Notes under the pieces: model-generated
Told to the model about the DNA's origin: nothing
The model's database searches: none
Seen by the model: only the letters and a program-made list of their open reading frames with translations
Program-made: the position numbers and the translations under genes
Assembly: GCF_004000925.1 (NCBI RefSeq)
Contig: NZ_BIME01000010.1
Coordinates: 62,001 to 126,000, forward strand
Origin: Paenibacillus illinoisensis NBRC 15959
Lineage (GTDB): Bacteria; Bacillota; Bacilli; Paenibacillales; Paenibacillaceae
Direction: 5' to 3'
Length of the DNA: 64,000 nt
In this document: positions 17,193 to 24,229 of the stretch, piece by piece
How positions within the stretch are numbered: the stretch's first letter is position 1
Layout: each line of letters opens with the position of its first letter

Positions 17193-17744
17193 CTGCAATC
17201 GATCTATCTCATTCGACACGCCAAGGCAACAGGACAGGAGCCGAATGCAGAACTTACAGATGATGGTCTTCGTCAGGCAGAGCGTTTGGCGGAGAAACTT
17301 GCTGTTCATTCGATAGCTTATATTGTCTCCAGTCCGTGGAAAAGAGCGCTCCAGACGGCAGCCCCGCTCGCCAGAGCTGCATCTCAACATTTACATACCG
17401 ATGAGCGTCTTCAGGAAAGAGTGCTCAGCACTCGCCATCTGGAGAATTGGATGGAAGTGCTGGAACGGACATATACGGATGAGAACTTCGCAGAAGAAGG
17501 AGGAGAGTCGTCACGCATCGCGACCGCACGTGGGATGGAAGTGCTGGAGGAATGCTGGAGTCGTCCGGAGCAATCTGCGGCTGTAATAACTCATGGCAAC
17601 ATACTATCTCTGCTCCTTCGCCATTATCAAAGGTCCTTTGGGTACGAAGAGTGGAGGTTGCTAACCAATCCCGATGTGTATGTGCTGGAACGGCAGCCGG
17701 GAGAACAGGGGCCACCTACCATTCGCAGAATATGGACAGATTAA
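17193..17744 (+). CDS. Histidine phosphatase with CTG/ATC start
   Basis: 183-residue phosphohistidine phosphatase/phosphoglycerate-mutase-type protein. The N-terminal YLIRHA gives the phospho-accepting histidine; SSPWKRALQTA and the second catalytic histidine in VITHGN follow. Standard starts (TTG 17286) would delete the catalytic RHA. The frame stays open upstream to a CTG at 17193 (or ATC 17190), with AGGAGG-like GAGGAGG eight bases before, so initiation at CTG or ATC is the best reading. A sequencing or strain-specific start mutation is the alternative. It lies 24 bases after murI. Confidence 0.75.
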   Translation: MQSIYLIRHAKATGQEPNAELTDDGLRQAERLAEKLAVHSIAYIVSSPWKRALQTAAPLARAASQHLHTDERLQERVLSTRHLENWMEVLERTYTDENFAEEGGESSRIATARGMEVLEECWSRPEQSAAVITHGNILSLLLRHYQRSFGYEEWRLLTNPDVYVLERQPGEQGPPTIRRIWTD

Positions 17745-17749
17745 ACAAC

Positions 17750-17796
17750 AAAGAGTGCTCCAGCGATCATCTACATCGGCTAGAACACTCTTTTTC
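17750..17796. terminator. Bidirectional terminator
   Basis: AAAGAGTG (17750-17757) pairs with CACTCTTT (17786-17793). A T-run follows on plus and an A-run precedes it, so it can serve both the histidine phosphatase and the convergent DUF423 gene. Confidence 0.7.
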
Positions 17797-17815
17797 GTTT
17801 ACAATCTGTTCTGTA

Positions 17816-18178
17816 TTACAAAACGGCAATCATGACCATGACCCATCCGGCAAGGAATGCGACTCCGCCAAGCGGAGTAATCGCACCAAGTTTGCGGACA
17901 CCCGTTATGCTAAGTGCATAGAGACTGCCCGAAAATAGAAGGATGCCTGCGAACAGCAGCCATCCGGCTGCCATAATGAGCGAAGACTGTTCCAGGCGAT
18001 CGGCGATCAGGCCAAGAAGGATCAATCCGAGACCGTGGGCAATGTGATACTGAACTCCGGTTTCGTATATTTTGATCATGTCTGCAGATAATTTTCGCTT
18101 GAGCGCGTGAGCACCGAACGCTCCGAGAGCTACGGCGAGAAACATCATGATACTACCGAGTACAACCAAGGTTTGCAT
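17816..18178 (-). CDS. DUF423 membrane protein
   Basis: 120-residue integral membrane protein with four hydrophobic segments. LGSIMMFLAVALGAFGAHAL is the DUF423 (YwdK-type) signature, and GAITPLGGVAFLAGW is the second conserved stretch. The molecular role is unknown. It lies convergent to the histidine phosphatase and 62 bases downstream of coaA on the same strand; a ribosome site AAAGGAG precedes the ATG. Confidence 0.82.
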   Translation of the reverse strand: MQTLVVLGSIMMFLAVALGAFGAHALKRKLSADMIKIYETGVQYHIAHGLGLILLGLIADRLEQSSLIMAAGWLLFAGILLFSGSLYALSITGVRKLGAITPLGGVAFLAGWVMVMIAVL

Positions 18179-18240
18179 AGGCTATTGTCTCCTTTAGTAG
18201 AGGGGTAGTTTAATCTTCGGTACAGCTTGCTGATAGCAAT

Positions 18241-19170
18241 TTAGAGTTTGCGCAGTTTAATGTGCTGAATCGAGTGGTCGGCTTCTTTTCTTAGGATCAG
18301 TCTGGCTCGTCCCTTGGTTGGCAAAATGTTCTCGTGCAGATTCTTGGCGTTAATGTCCTGCCAGATCTGACTGGCCGTCAGTACAGCTTCCTCTTCACCA
18401 ATGTTGGCAAAGCGGTCATGGAAGAAGGAATCTGCATTCTGGAATGCTGTGCTGCGCAGCAGCTTGAAACGTTCAATGTACCAATGACGGATGTGCTCCT
18501 CTTCTGCATCAATATAGATGGAAAAGTCAAAAAAATCGCTGACAAGCAGCGGTGTTTCCTTTTTCACCTGCAGAACGTTAATGCCTTCAATAATCAGGAT
18601 GTCCGGTTGACAGATCGTTTGCTCTTCTCCTTGAATGACATCATACGCAAGGTGGGAATACACTGGCGCTTTTACTTCAGGTTTACCCGATTTTACATCG
18701 CCCATGAACTGAATAAGAGACTTGATATCGTAGCTTTCGGGGAATCCCTTCCGGTTCATGATGCCTTTCTCTTCCAGAATGGCATTGGGATATAGAAAAC
18801 CGTCGGTCGTAACGAGGTCAACCTTGGGTTTGTTTTTACCTCTGGCGAGCATGGCCTGGAGCAAACGGGCTGTCGTGCTTTTGCCCACGGCAACACTGCC
18901 TCCAATTCCGATGATGTAGGGAGCGGGAGATTGTTCCTTTTTCAAAAAAGAAGCCGTTAATCGATTCAATTCACGTGAAACTCTTGCATATAAGTCAATA
19001 AAGTGGGTAAGTGGTAAATAAATATCCTCCACTTCCTGAATGGATACTTCTTCGTTCAATCCCTTTAGTTGTTCCAATTCGGCTTCCGTCAGTGGAAGGG
19101 TGGTCTGATGTTCTTTCAGTTCAGCCCATTCCTTGCGGTTAAACTCGATGTAAGGAGAGTATAAATTCAT
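18241..19170 (-). CDS. coaA: Pantothenate kinase (type I)
   Basis: 309 residues, close to the family length. It phosphorylates pantothenate in the first step of CoA synthesis. The Walker A loop is GGSVAVGKST; TTDGFLYPN, GFPESYD and PVYSHLAYD match type I CoaA, as does FFDFSIYIDA near the middle. The open frame extends to 19236, but ATG 19170 starts the region that aligns with the known N-terminus and has a weak GCGGGA site upstream. It is divergent from the DUF3891 gene. Confidence 0.92.
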   Translation of the reverse strand: MNLYSPYIEFNRKEWAELKEHQTTLPLTEAELEQLKGLNEEVSIQEVEDIYLPLTHFIDLYARVSRELNRLTASFLKKEQSPAPYIIGIGGSVAVGKSTTARLLQAMLARGKNKPKVDLVTTDGFLYPNAILEEKGIMNRKGFPESYDIKSLIQFMGDVKSGKPEVKAPVYSHLAYDVIQGEEQTICQPDILIIEGINVLQVKKETPLLVSDFFDFSIYIDAEEEHIRHWYIERFKLLRSTAFQNADSFFHDRFANIGEEEAVLTASQIWQDINAKNLHENILPTKGRARLILRKEADHSIQHIKLRKL

Positions 19171-19366
19171 GAGATCCCGCTTTCTGTATGTAATGTAATC
19201 AGTGACACAATCTTTAGTGTACCAAATTTCAGGCAACTGACAACACCTTTACATTTGCAAATTTGTTATGCCGTCCGGGTGAAGAAGAAAAAGTGAAGAG
19301 ATAATGGGACAATTTAGACCAGTATATGTAAAAGTCGAAGTATACCATGCGGAAGGGTGACAGCAA

Positions 19367-20152
19367 ATGATCGTATATGAGAGAGAGCATGATTTTGTTT
19401 TGACCGCACAGCATGAGCATGGACAAGTAGCCGGCGTGATGGCTTCCCACTGGAAAGATGAATTGCTCGCTGATTCCCGTCACCGGGAGGAGCTTATACT
19501 TGCAGCAAGAGAACACGACCGTGGCTGGATTGAGCTGGATTCCGCACCTTTTTGGAATGATTACAGTCAGTCCCCGTATTCGTTTCGGGATTTTCCGTTG
19601 CGTCCGCGTTTTGTATTTTACCAAAAAGGGATTGACGAAGTCCGTGAAAAAAGTCTGTATGCCGGGCTATTGTGCAGCATGATGTACACGGAGCTATTTC
19701 AGAATACCCTGGGTGCTAACGCTAACGATGATGACGATATCAGGGAATATTTGAAGAAAGAACAACGTTTTCAGGAGGATTGGCAGCAGCAGCTCGGCGG
19801 AGGAGATGAACTCAAGCGCAGATTGCAAAGCGACCTGGAGATCATGTTATTCTGTGATCAGCTAAGTCTTTTTCTCTGTATGGAGGAGCCGGGAACCCCC
19901 GCATCGCGCTATGATTTTTTTGCAGAGGGACTCAGCTGCACCTTTGATGCTTGTGGAAGACAACCGATTCGGGCCGAATGGATCTCGGGTGAAAAGGTAG
20001 GACTCTCCTACTTTCCATTTACTCAGGAATTCACAGTCGGTCTGCCTTACAAATCGGTACCCAAAGCCAGCATTCGCAAATTTGGCCTGCTTCAGGCTTA
20101 TCGTCGTGCCGAGTGGAAAGAACGCAGAGTGTTGATTACAATTATGGACTGA
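19367..20152 (+). CDS. DUF3891 family protein
   Basis: 261-residue soluble protein beginning MIVYEREHDFVLTAQHEHG, the DUF3891 signature with conserved histidines and HDRGW further on (AAREHDRGWIELD), possibly metal ligands as in HD-like folds. The biochemical role is not established. The start ATG follows AAGGGTG by about 9 bases. It is transcribed alone, ending at a good terminator. Confidence 0.8.
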   Translation: MIVYEREHDFVLTAQHEHGQVAGVMASHWKDELLADSRHREELILAAREHDRGWIELDSAPFWNDYSQSPYSFRDFPLRPRFVFYQKGIDEVREKSLYAGLLCSMMYTELFQNTLGANANDDDDIREYLKKEQRFQEDWQQQLGGGDELKRRLQSDLEIMLFCDQLSLFLCMEEPGTPASRYDFFAEGLSCTFDACGRQPIRAEWISGEKVGLSYFPFTQEFTVGLPYKSVPKASIRKFGLLQAYRRAEWKERRVLITIMD

Positions 20153-20169
20153 ATCGTAAAGGATTAATA

Positions 20170-20217
20170 GCAGGCCTCGAACATAAATTCGAGGTCTGTT
20201 TGCTTTTGTTTTTTTAT
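20170..20217 (+). terminator. Rho-independent terminator
   Basis: CAGGCCTCGAA (20171-20181) pairs with TTCGAGGTCTG (20188-20198) with one wobble. A long T-rich tail ending near 20217 follows. Strong terminator of the DUF3891 gene. Confidence 0.8.
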
Positions 20218-20299
20218 CCTTGCGAAGAGGCAGGAAAATTCAAGGGATGACCAGAAATGTTAATGTACAACCATGTGAGATCAGCGCAGGAGGATAACG

Positions 20300-20794
20300 A
20301 TGAGTACCAGAATTGACATATTTACGATGTGTATGGTGTGGGACAAGCACAATGGCAAGGTTTTATTGATGAACAGACCTGATCGCAAAGGATTCCCGGG
20401 ATACATTGCACCTGGAGGTAAGGTGGATTTTCCGGAAAGCATCGTGGACGGGGCTATGAGGGAAGTTGAGGAAGAAACGGGACTTGTGGTCCGTGAGATT
20501 ACATACAAGGGGTTGGATGAGTTTTGTGATCCCGAGCAGGGACTGCGGTATATGGTTTTTAATTATCTGGCCACTTCATTTGAAGGTGAATTATTGCAGG
20601 ATCCGCCTGAAGGCGAATTGCTGTGGATCCCGGTGGAACAGGCGCTTGAACTGCCTATGCAGGATTGGTTTGCAGAACGATTCCCGCGCTTCTTCCAAGA
20701 AGGTACATTTGAACGTAGCGTGATCTGGGAAAAGTCGACAAACCGTACACTACAAGAAACGTTTATGATGTATACCGATGCGGTATTGAGATAG
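20300..20794 (+). CDS. NUDIX hydrolase (8-oxo-dGTP diphosphatase type)
   Basis: 164-residue Nudix protein. The Nudix box is complete: GGKVDFPESIVDGAMREVEEETG at about residues 37-59 with the metal-binding REVEEE. The N-terminal MCMVWDKHNGKVLLMNR resembles MutT/YtkD-type housecleaning enzymes. It hydrolyses a nucleoside diphosphate-linked substrate, probably an oxidised nucleotide; the exact substrate is unknown. ATG 20300 has AGGAGGAT seven bases upstream. Confidence 0.85.
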   Translation: MSTRIDIFTMCMVWDKHNGKVLLMNRPDRKGFPGYIAPGGKVDFPESIVDGAMREVEEETGLVVREITYKGLDEFCDPEQGLRYMVFNYLATSFEGELLQDPPEGELLWIPVEQALELPMQDWFAERFPRFFQEGTFERSVIWEKSTNRTLQETFMMYTDAVLR

Positions 20795-20837
20795 GGAGCA
20801 GAAAAAATGATAATGACTGGCATAGGGAGATGACATA

Positions 20838-21212
20838 ATGGGATACCAAGAAGCTTTTGAGGGATACATCGCAGCAACGAATACACACGATTTCGATGAG
20901 GTGAGCAAATGGATTTCGGCAGATGCGGTCTATTGGTTTACAGGCACCTCCTGCACCACAACGGAAGCCATTCGTTCCTATTTTGAACAGGCTTGGGACA
21001 TGGTAAAAGAAGAAGTATATGCAGCAAAAGACCTCACCTGGATTACGGTAAGTGAGACTCAGGCTGTCTGCATTTACACCTATCATTGGGAAGGTATCTA
21101 CGAAGGGAAACCGGCTTCAGGGAACGGTCGAGCGACGAATGTGTTTGCTACCGGGCCTGATGGGGAATGGAAGTTAATTCATGAGCATCTAAGCGCAGGG
21201 GAAAAACGGTGA
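20838..21212 (+). CDS. SnoaL/DUF4440-like NTF2-fold protein
   Basis: 124-residue protein with the cone-shaped NTF2 fold signature: an N-terminal helical MGYQEAFEGYIAATNTHD, then SADAVYWFTG, a central helix and a C-terminal GEWKLIHEHLS strand. Such proteins often bind small hydrophobic ligands or act as isomerases, but no catalytic residues can be assigned here. It lies 43 bases after the Nudix gene with an AGGGAGAT ribosome site, so the two are probably co-transcribed. Confidence 0.75.
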   Translation: MGYQEAFEGYIAATNTHDFDEVSKWISADAVYWFTGTSCTTTEAIRSYFEQAWDMVKEEVYAAKDLTWITVSETQAVCIYTYHWEGIYEGKPASGNGRATNVFATGPDGEWKLIHEHLSAGEKR

Positions 21213-21354
21213 AACTTAATAAGAGAAATCATGTATACGGTAGGGTTATGAACGTACTAGGGACTTGAACAGAATGTATCATCCATTTCTATGTATACGT
21301 ATCCATATATTGTGATATAATGAGGTTTGCTTTTTTTGATGGGAGATGTGAACA

Positions 21355-21777
21355 ATGAAGGTGTCATACCGATCAAATCTGGACGGAATAGGCGCGGAAC
21401 AACTGAGCGAACATTTTTTTGATGGCTGGCCCAATCCACCGTCGAAGGCGATTTTTTTGAGACTGTTGGAGCAATCGTATGCAGTTGAGCTTGCAGTGGA
21501 TGATGAGACAGGGAAGGTCATAGGCTTTATTCAAGCTATTTCGGATGGGGTGCTTAGTGCATACATTCCATTGCTGGAAGTGGTGCCGGAGTTCCAAGGT
21601 AAGGGGATTGGGACAACGCTAACAGAGAGGATGCTGAAGAGGCTCCAGGGTTTGTACATGATCGATCTGTTATGTGATACCGAAACGCAGCCTTTTTATG
21701 AGAGGCAGGGAATGCGCAGAGCCAGCGGCATGATGGTTCGCCATTATTCCAATCAGAATGGAGCAACGTATTTATAG
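21355..21777 (+). CDS. GNAT family N-acetyltransferase
   Basis: 140-residue compact acetyltransferase. The CoA loop is FQGKGIGTTLTERML (QxxGxG) and the C-terminal part reads LLCDTETQPFYERQGM, as in small GNATs that modify free amines or amino acids. The substrate is unknown. GGGAGATG precedes the ATG by about six bases, and a TATAAT-like hexamer (TGATATAATG) lies upstream at about 21313, so it may have its own promoter. Confidence 0.8.
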   Translation: MKVSYRSNLDGIGAEQLSEHFFDGWPNPPSKAIFLRLLEQSYAVELAVDDETGKVIGFIQAISDGVLSAYIPLLEVVPEFQGKGIGTTLTERMLKRLQGLYMIDLLCDTETQPFYERQGMRRASGMMVRHYSNQNGATYL

Positions 21778-21959
21778 TAAATAGAAATATAAGATGTTTC
21801 ACTATGACCAGATTAGAAGTGAGTTCAAGATATATTTCGCTATTAGTCCTAGTGCCAACGTGTGACGAGAATCATCCGAGTTTAGCGTTTAAGCTGATAC
21901 ATAGGCTTCAGCAAACGGGCCGTAAAAGAATATTTTACGATGAAAAGGTGGAGATCCGT

Positions 21960-22445
21960 ATGAGACTAACGTTCCGAATACTGGATTGGGAAGAGGAAAA
22001 GCCCTATGAACTTTTGCTAATGGCTGATCCCTCCAAAGCCAAAGTAGACGAATATTTAAGTCGTGGTCTATGTTTTATCGCCGAATATGAAGGCGAGATG
22101 GTAGGCGAGTTTGTTTTGCTTAAGACCCGGCCCGAGACTGTTGAGATTGTTAATATTGCTGTTCAGGAAGAATTACAGGGGCAAGGCGTCGGCAAGCACA
22201 TGATTAAGGAAGCAATTGAAGCAGCAGGCAGGCTGGGCTGTCGAACGGTCGAGATCGGAACAGGCAATTCAAGCTTTCATCAGTTGAAGCTGTATCAGCG
22301 CTGCGGTTTTCGCATTATAGGAGTTGATCGCGACTATTTTGTAAGACATTACGATGAAGAGATTATCGAGGACGGTATTCGCTGCGTGGATATGATCCGC
22401 CTGGCGGTGGACGTGGATACCCTAGCGGAGGAAAACGACAAGTGA
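21960..22445 (+). CDS. GNAT family N-acetyltransferase
   Basis: 161-residue acetyltransferase with the CoA loop LQGQGVGKHMI after NIAVQE, and YQRCGF in the C-terminal helix. The frame is open from 21804, but ATG 21960 has AGGTGGAG six bases upstream and starts at the first strand (MRLTFRILDW), so it is chosen. It ends overlapping the cupin gene (GTGA). The substrate is unknown. It sits in a cluster of small modifying enzymes. Confidence 0.8.
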   Translation: MRLTFRILDWEEEKPYELLLMADPSKAKVDEYLSRGLCFIAEYEGEMVGEFVLLKTRPETVEIVNIAVQEELQGQGVGKHMIKEAIEAAGRLGCRTVEIGTGNSSFHQLKLYQRCGFRIIGVDRDYFVRHYDEEIIEDGIRCVDMIRLAVDVDTLAEENDK

Positions 22446-22798
22446 GAATTTATCATGTAGCACCTGGAAATGCGCGAACGGTTACCGCTTTTGGAAGTAG
22501 CGGAGCAGAAATTACGCCAATATTTCGAAACACCTCGGGTTGCCATGTGTCTTATCTCAAACTCACTGGTGGTGGAGAATTGGGTCTGCATCCAGCTGTA
22601 GGGGAGCAGGTGTTTCTGGTACTTGAAGGTGAAGGCTGGGTTGAAGGTGAAACGGGGGAACGTGTAGTTATCCAAGCTGGAGAAGCTGCGTTTTAGATGG
22701 ACGGTGAAAACCATCGGTCCGGTTCGGAGCATGGGTTAACGGCCATGTTGATCGAAGGAAGTGAGCTGGATATTCGTTTGTCATTGCATGCTAAATGA
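22442..22798 (+). pseudogene. Cupin-domain protein with in-frame TAG
   Basis: GTG 22442 overlaps the acetyltransferase stop. The frame encodes a small cupin (HPAVGEQVFLVLEGEGWV and GERVVIQAGEAAF are the barrel strands) but meets TAG at 22694-22696. The same frame continues for 33 sense codons with cupin-like sequence (MDGENHRSGSEHGLT, then a terminal LDIRLSLHAK) to TGA at 22796. Cupins carry a Trp at about this point, so TGG changed to TAG is likely. It is probably a recent nonsense mutation; readthrough or sequencing error cannot be excluded. Confidence 0.7.
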
Positions 22799-22821
22799 AT
22801 CTGAAAAGGGAGCTGAAGCCT

Positions 22822-22956
22822 TTGAGTATGCTCTGGGTGGTTGTCATTATAACGGGGTTAATCTTCACTCCATCGTTTTATCAGATGAATAAGCGGATAC
22901 GAAAATTGGAGGAACAAGTCAGATACCTCACAGATGAAAGAAGGAGTCATCCATGA
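22822..22956 (+). CDS. Small membrane protein with coiled-coil tail
   Basis: 44-residue frame: a hydrophobic segment (MLWVVVIITGLIF) followed by a charged tail (MNKRIRKLEEQVRYLTDERR) that looks like a short coiled coil. TTG 22822 has AAGGGAG nine bases upstream; an in-frame ATG at 22795 overlapping the broken cupin stop is an alternative. Its stop overlaps the next Nudix start by four bases (ATGA). Function unknown. Confidence 0.55.
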   Translation: MSMLWVVVIITGLIFTPSFYQMNKRIRKLEEQVRYLTDERRSHP

Positions 22957-23384
22957 ATCAACATACACATCTGGGGGTATATGGTCTCATTCGATGGGGT
23001 CACAAGATATTGTTAATTCATAAAGCACGTGGGGCGTATAAAGGTCATTGGGATCTGCCTGGTGGCAGGCTGGAATTCGGAGAACAGCCGGAGACCGCTC
23101 TGCACCGCGAGATTGAAGAAGAAACGGGTCTTACAGATGTGCAGGTGACCATTCGGACCGCGGAATCCAATGTTGTGCATTGGGTGTATCAGGGAATGCC
23201 TGAGGAGCTTTATCATATCGGCATTTTGTATGATGTGCAGTTGGGGTCTGACAAGCAGGCAAGTGAGATTAGGAAAGGACCGGATGGGGAAGATTCATTG
23301 GGTGCGGCTTGGTTCACAATGGAGCAGATTCAACAGCTCTCCTTAACCCCATTTGCATTACATATGATCTATGGACGTAGTTAA
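22953..23384 (+). CDS. NUDIX hydrolase
   Basis: 143-residue Nudix enzyme. The box is complete: GGRLEFGEQPETALHREIEEETG with metal-binding REIEEE at about residues 53-58. N-terminal YGLIRWGHKILLIHKARG and GHWDLPGGR suggest nucleotide or dinucleotide housecleaning. It overlaps the small membrane protein by 4 bases and has AAGGAG upstream. The substrate is unknown. Confidence 0.85.
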   Translation: MNQHTHLGVYGLIRWGHKILLIHKARGAYKGHWDLPGGRLEFGEQPETALHREIEEETGLTDVQVTIRTAESNVVHWVYQGMPEELYHIGILYDVQLGSDKQASEIRKGPDGEDSLGAAWFTMEQIQQLSLTPFALHMIYGRS

Positions 23385-23595
23385 GAGCCAGGGTTGTATA
23401 TCGGGATCCATGGATTTGGTACGATAGAGTTTTTTATAGAAACACATCGGTAGACGCAATGTTATATATTGCCAGGTGAAGCGAGCGTACGGTATAATTT
23501 GGATATATGTTGATTGGGATCCCGCAATAGGATTCAGCGACCTTGTGGTATGAAAAGACCACACGTTATTATTTGCGAATTCATTTGCGATTTTT

Positions 23596-23669
23596 CGGGG
23601 TATAGCGCAGCCTGGTAGCGCGCACCCTTGGGGTGGGTGAGGTCGTGGGTTCAAATCCCGCTACTCCGA
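23596..23669 (+). tRNA. tRNA-Pro(GGG)
   Basis: Cloverleaf with acceptor CGGGGTA pairing TACTCCG (one G-T), D-arm around CAGCCTGGTAG, anticodon stem CACCC/GGGTG enclosing loop TTGGGGT (anticodon GGG, proline) and T-arm GTGGG/CCCGC around TTCAAAT. The discriminator is A at 23669 and no CCA is encoded. It is isolated, followed by a terminator. Confidence 0.93.
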
Positions 23670-23690
23670 TTCGAAACTGTACACCGAAGT

Positions 23691-23728
23691 GAAGGCTGTG
23701 AATCTGTCGATTCACGGTCTTTTTTTGT
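23691..23728 (+). terminator. Terminator after tRNA-Pro
   Basis: GCTGTGAATC pairs with GATTCACGGT around TGTC, then TCTTTTTTTG. Located 25 bases after the tRNA gene. Confidence 0.75.
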
Positions 23729-23759
23729 TGAATCTGTTCTCAAATGGTTAATGTTTAAC

Positions 23760-24229
23760 TGGACGGTTTGTTTTGGCTTGTTATGGACTACAATTCATAT
23801 TAAAGGGGGTTAATGCGGAAACATGGGAACAGATTTATCTGCGATATGCAGAGTTTATGCTTCATTTATCTGATTCATCTAATTTATGCATCAATTGAAC
23901 TAAAAATAGGAAATGCTCCTGAGCGTAAAAGTTTATAGAATAGACATTAGAAAACGAATTCGATTTACATTGAGCTAGATGGAACCCTCGAGCAGATCGG
24001 GACACTATTCGACATCTGTGTCGGCGGCATATCCAATTATTGTTTATTATGTTTTTGAAAACGCAGACAAACCTTGACGGGAGCGTCGGAACAACGTTAT
24101 TTACCCCCAACATCACGATGATTGGACTTCATGAAAAATTTCGCTTAAAATGTTGAACGAACGCAAATTACGGCTTAGTCAATGATTTCCGTCAAAAAAC
24201 ACGACTAAATCAAGACGGAGGGAACGTCG
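23760..24229. other. Gene-free region before odhA
   Basis: About 470 bases of AT-rich sequence without a convincing coding frame. No tRNA, riboswitch or strong hairpin was recognised. It must carry the odhA promoter and leader, but I cannot place the -10/-35 confidently. Confidence 0.5.
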
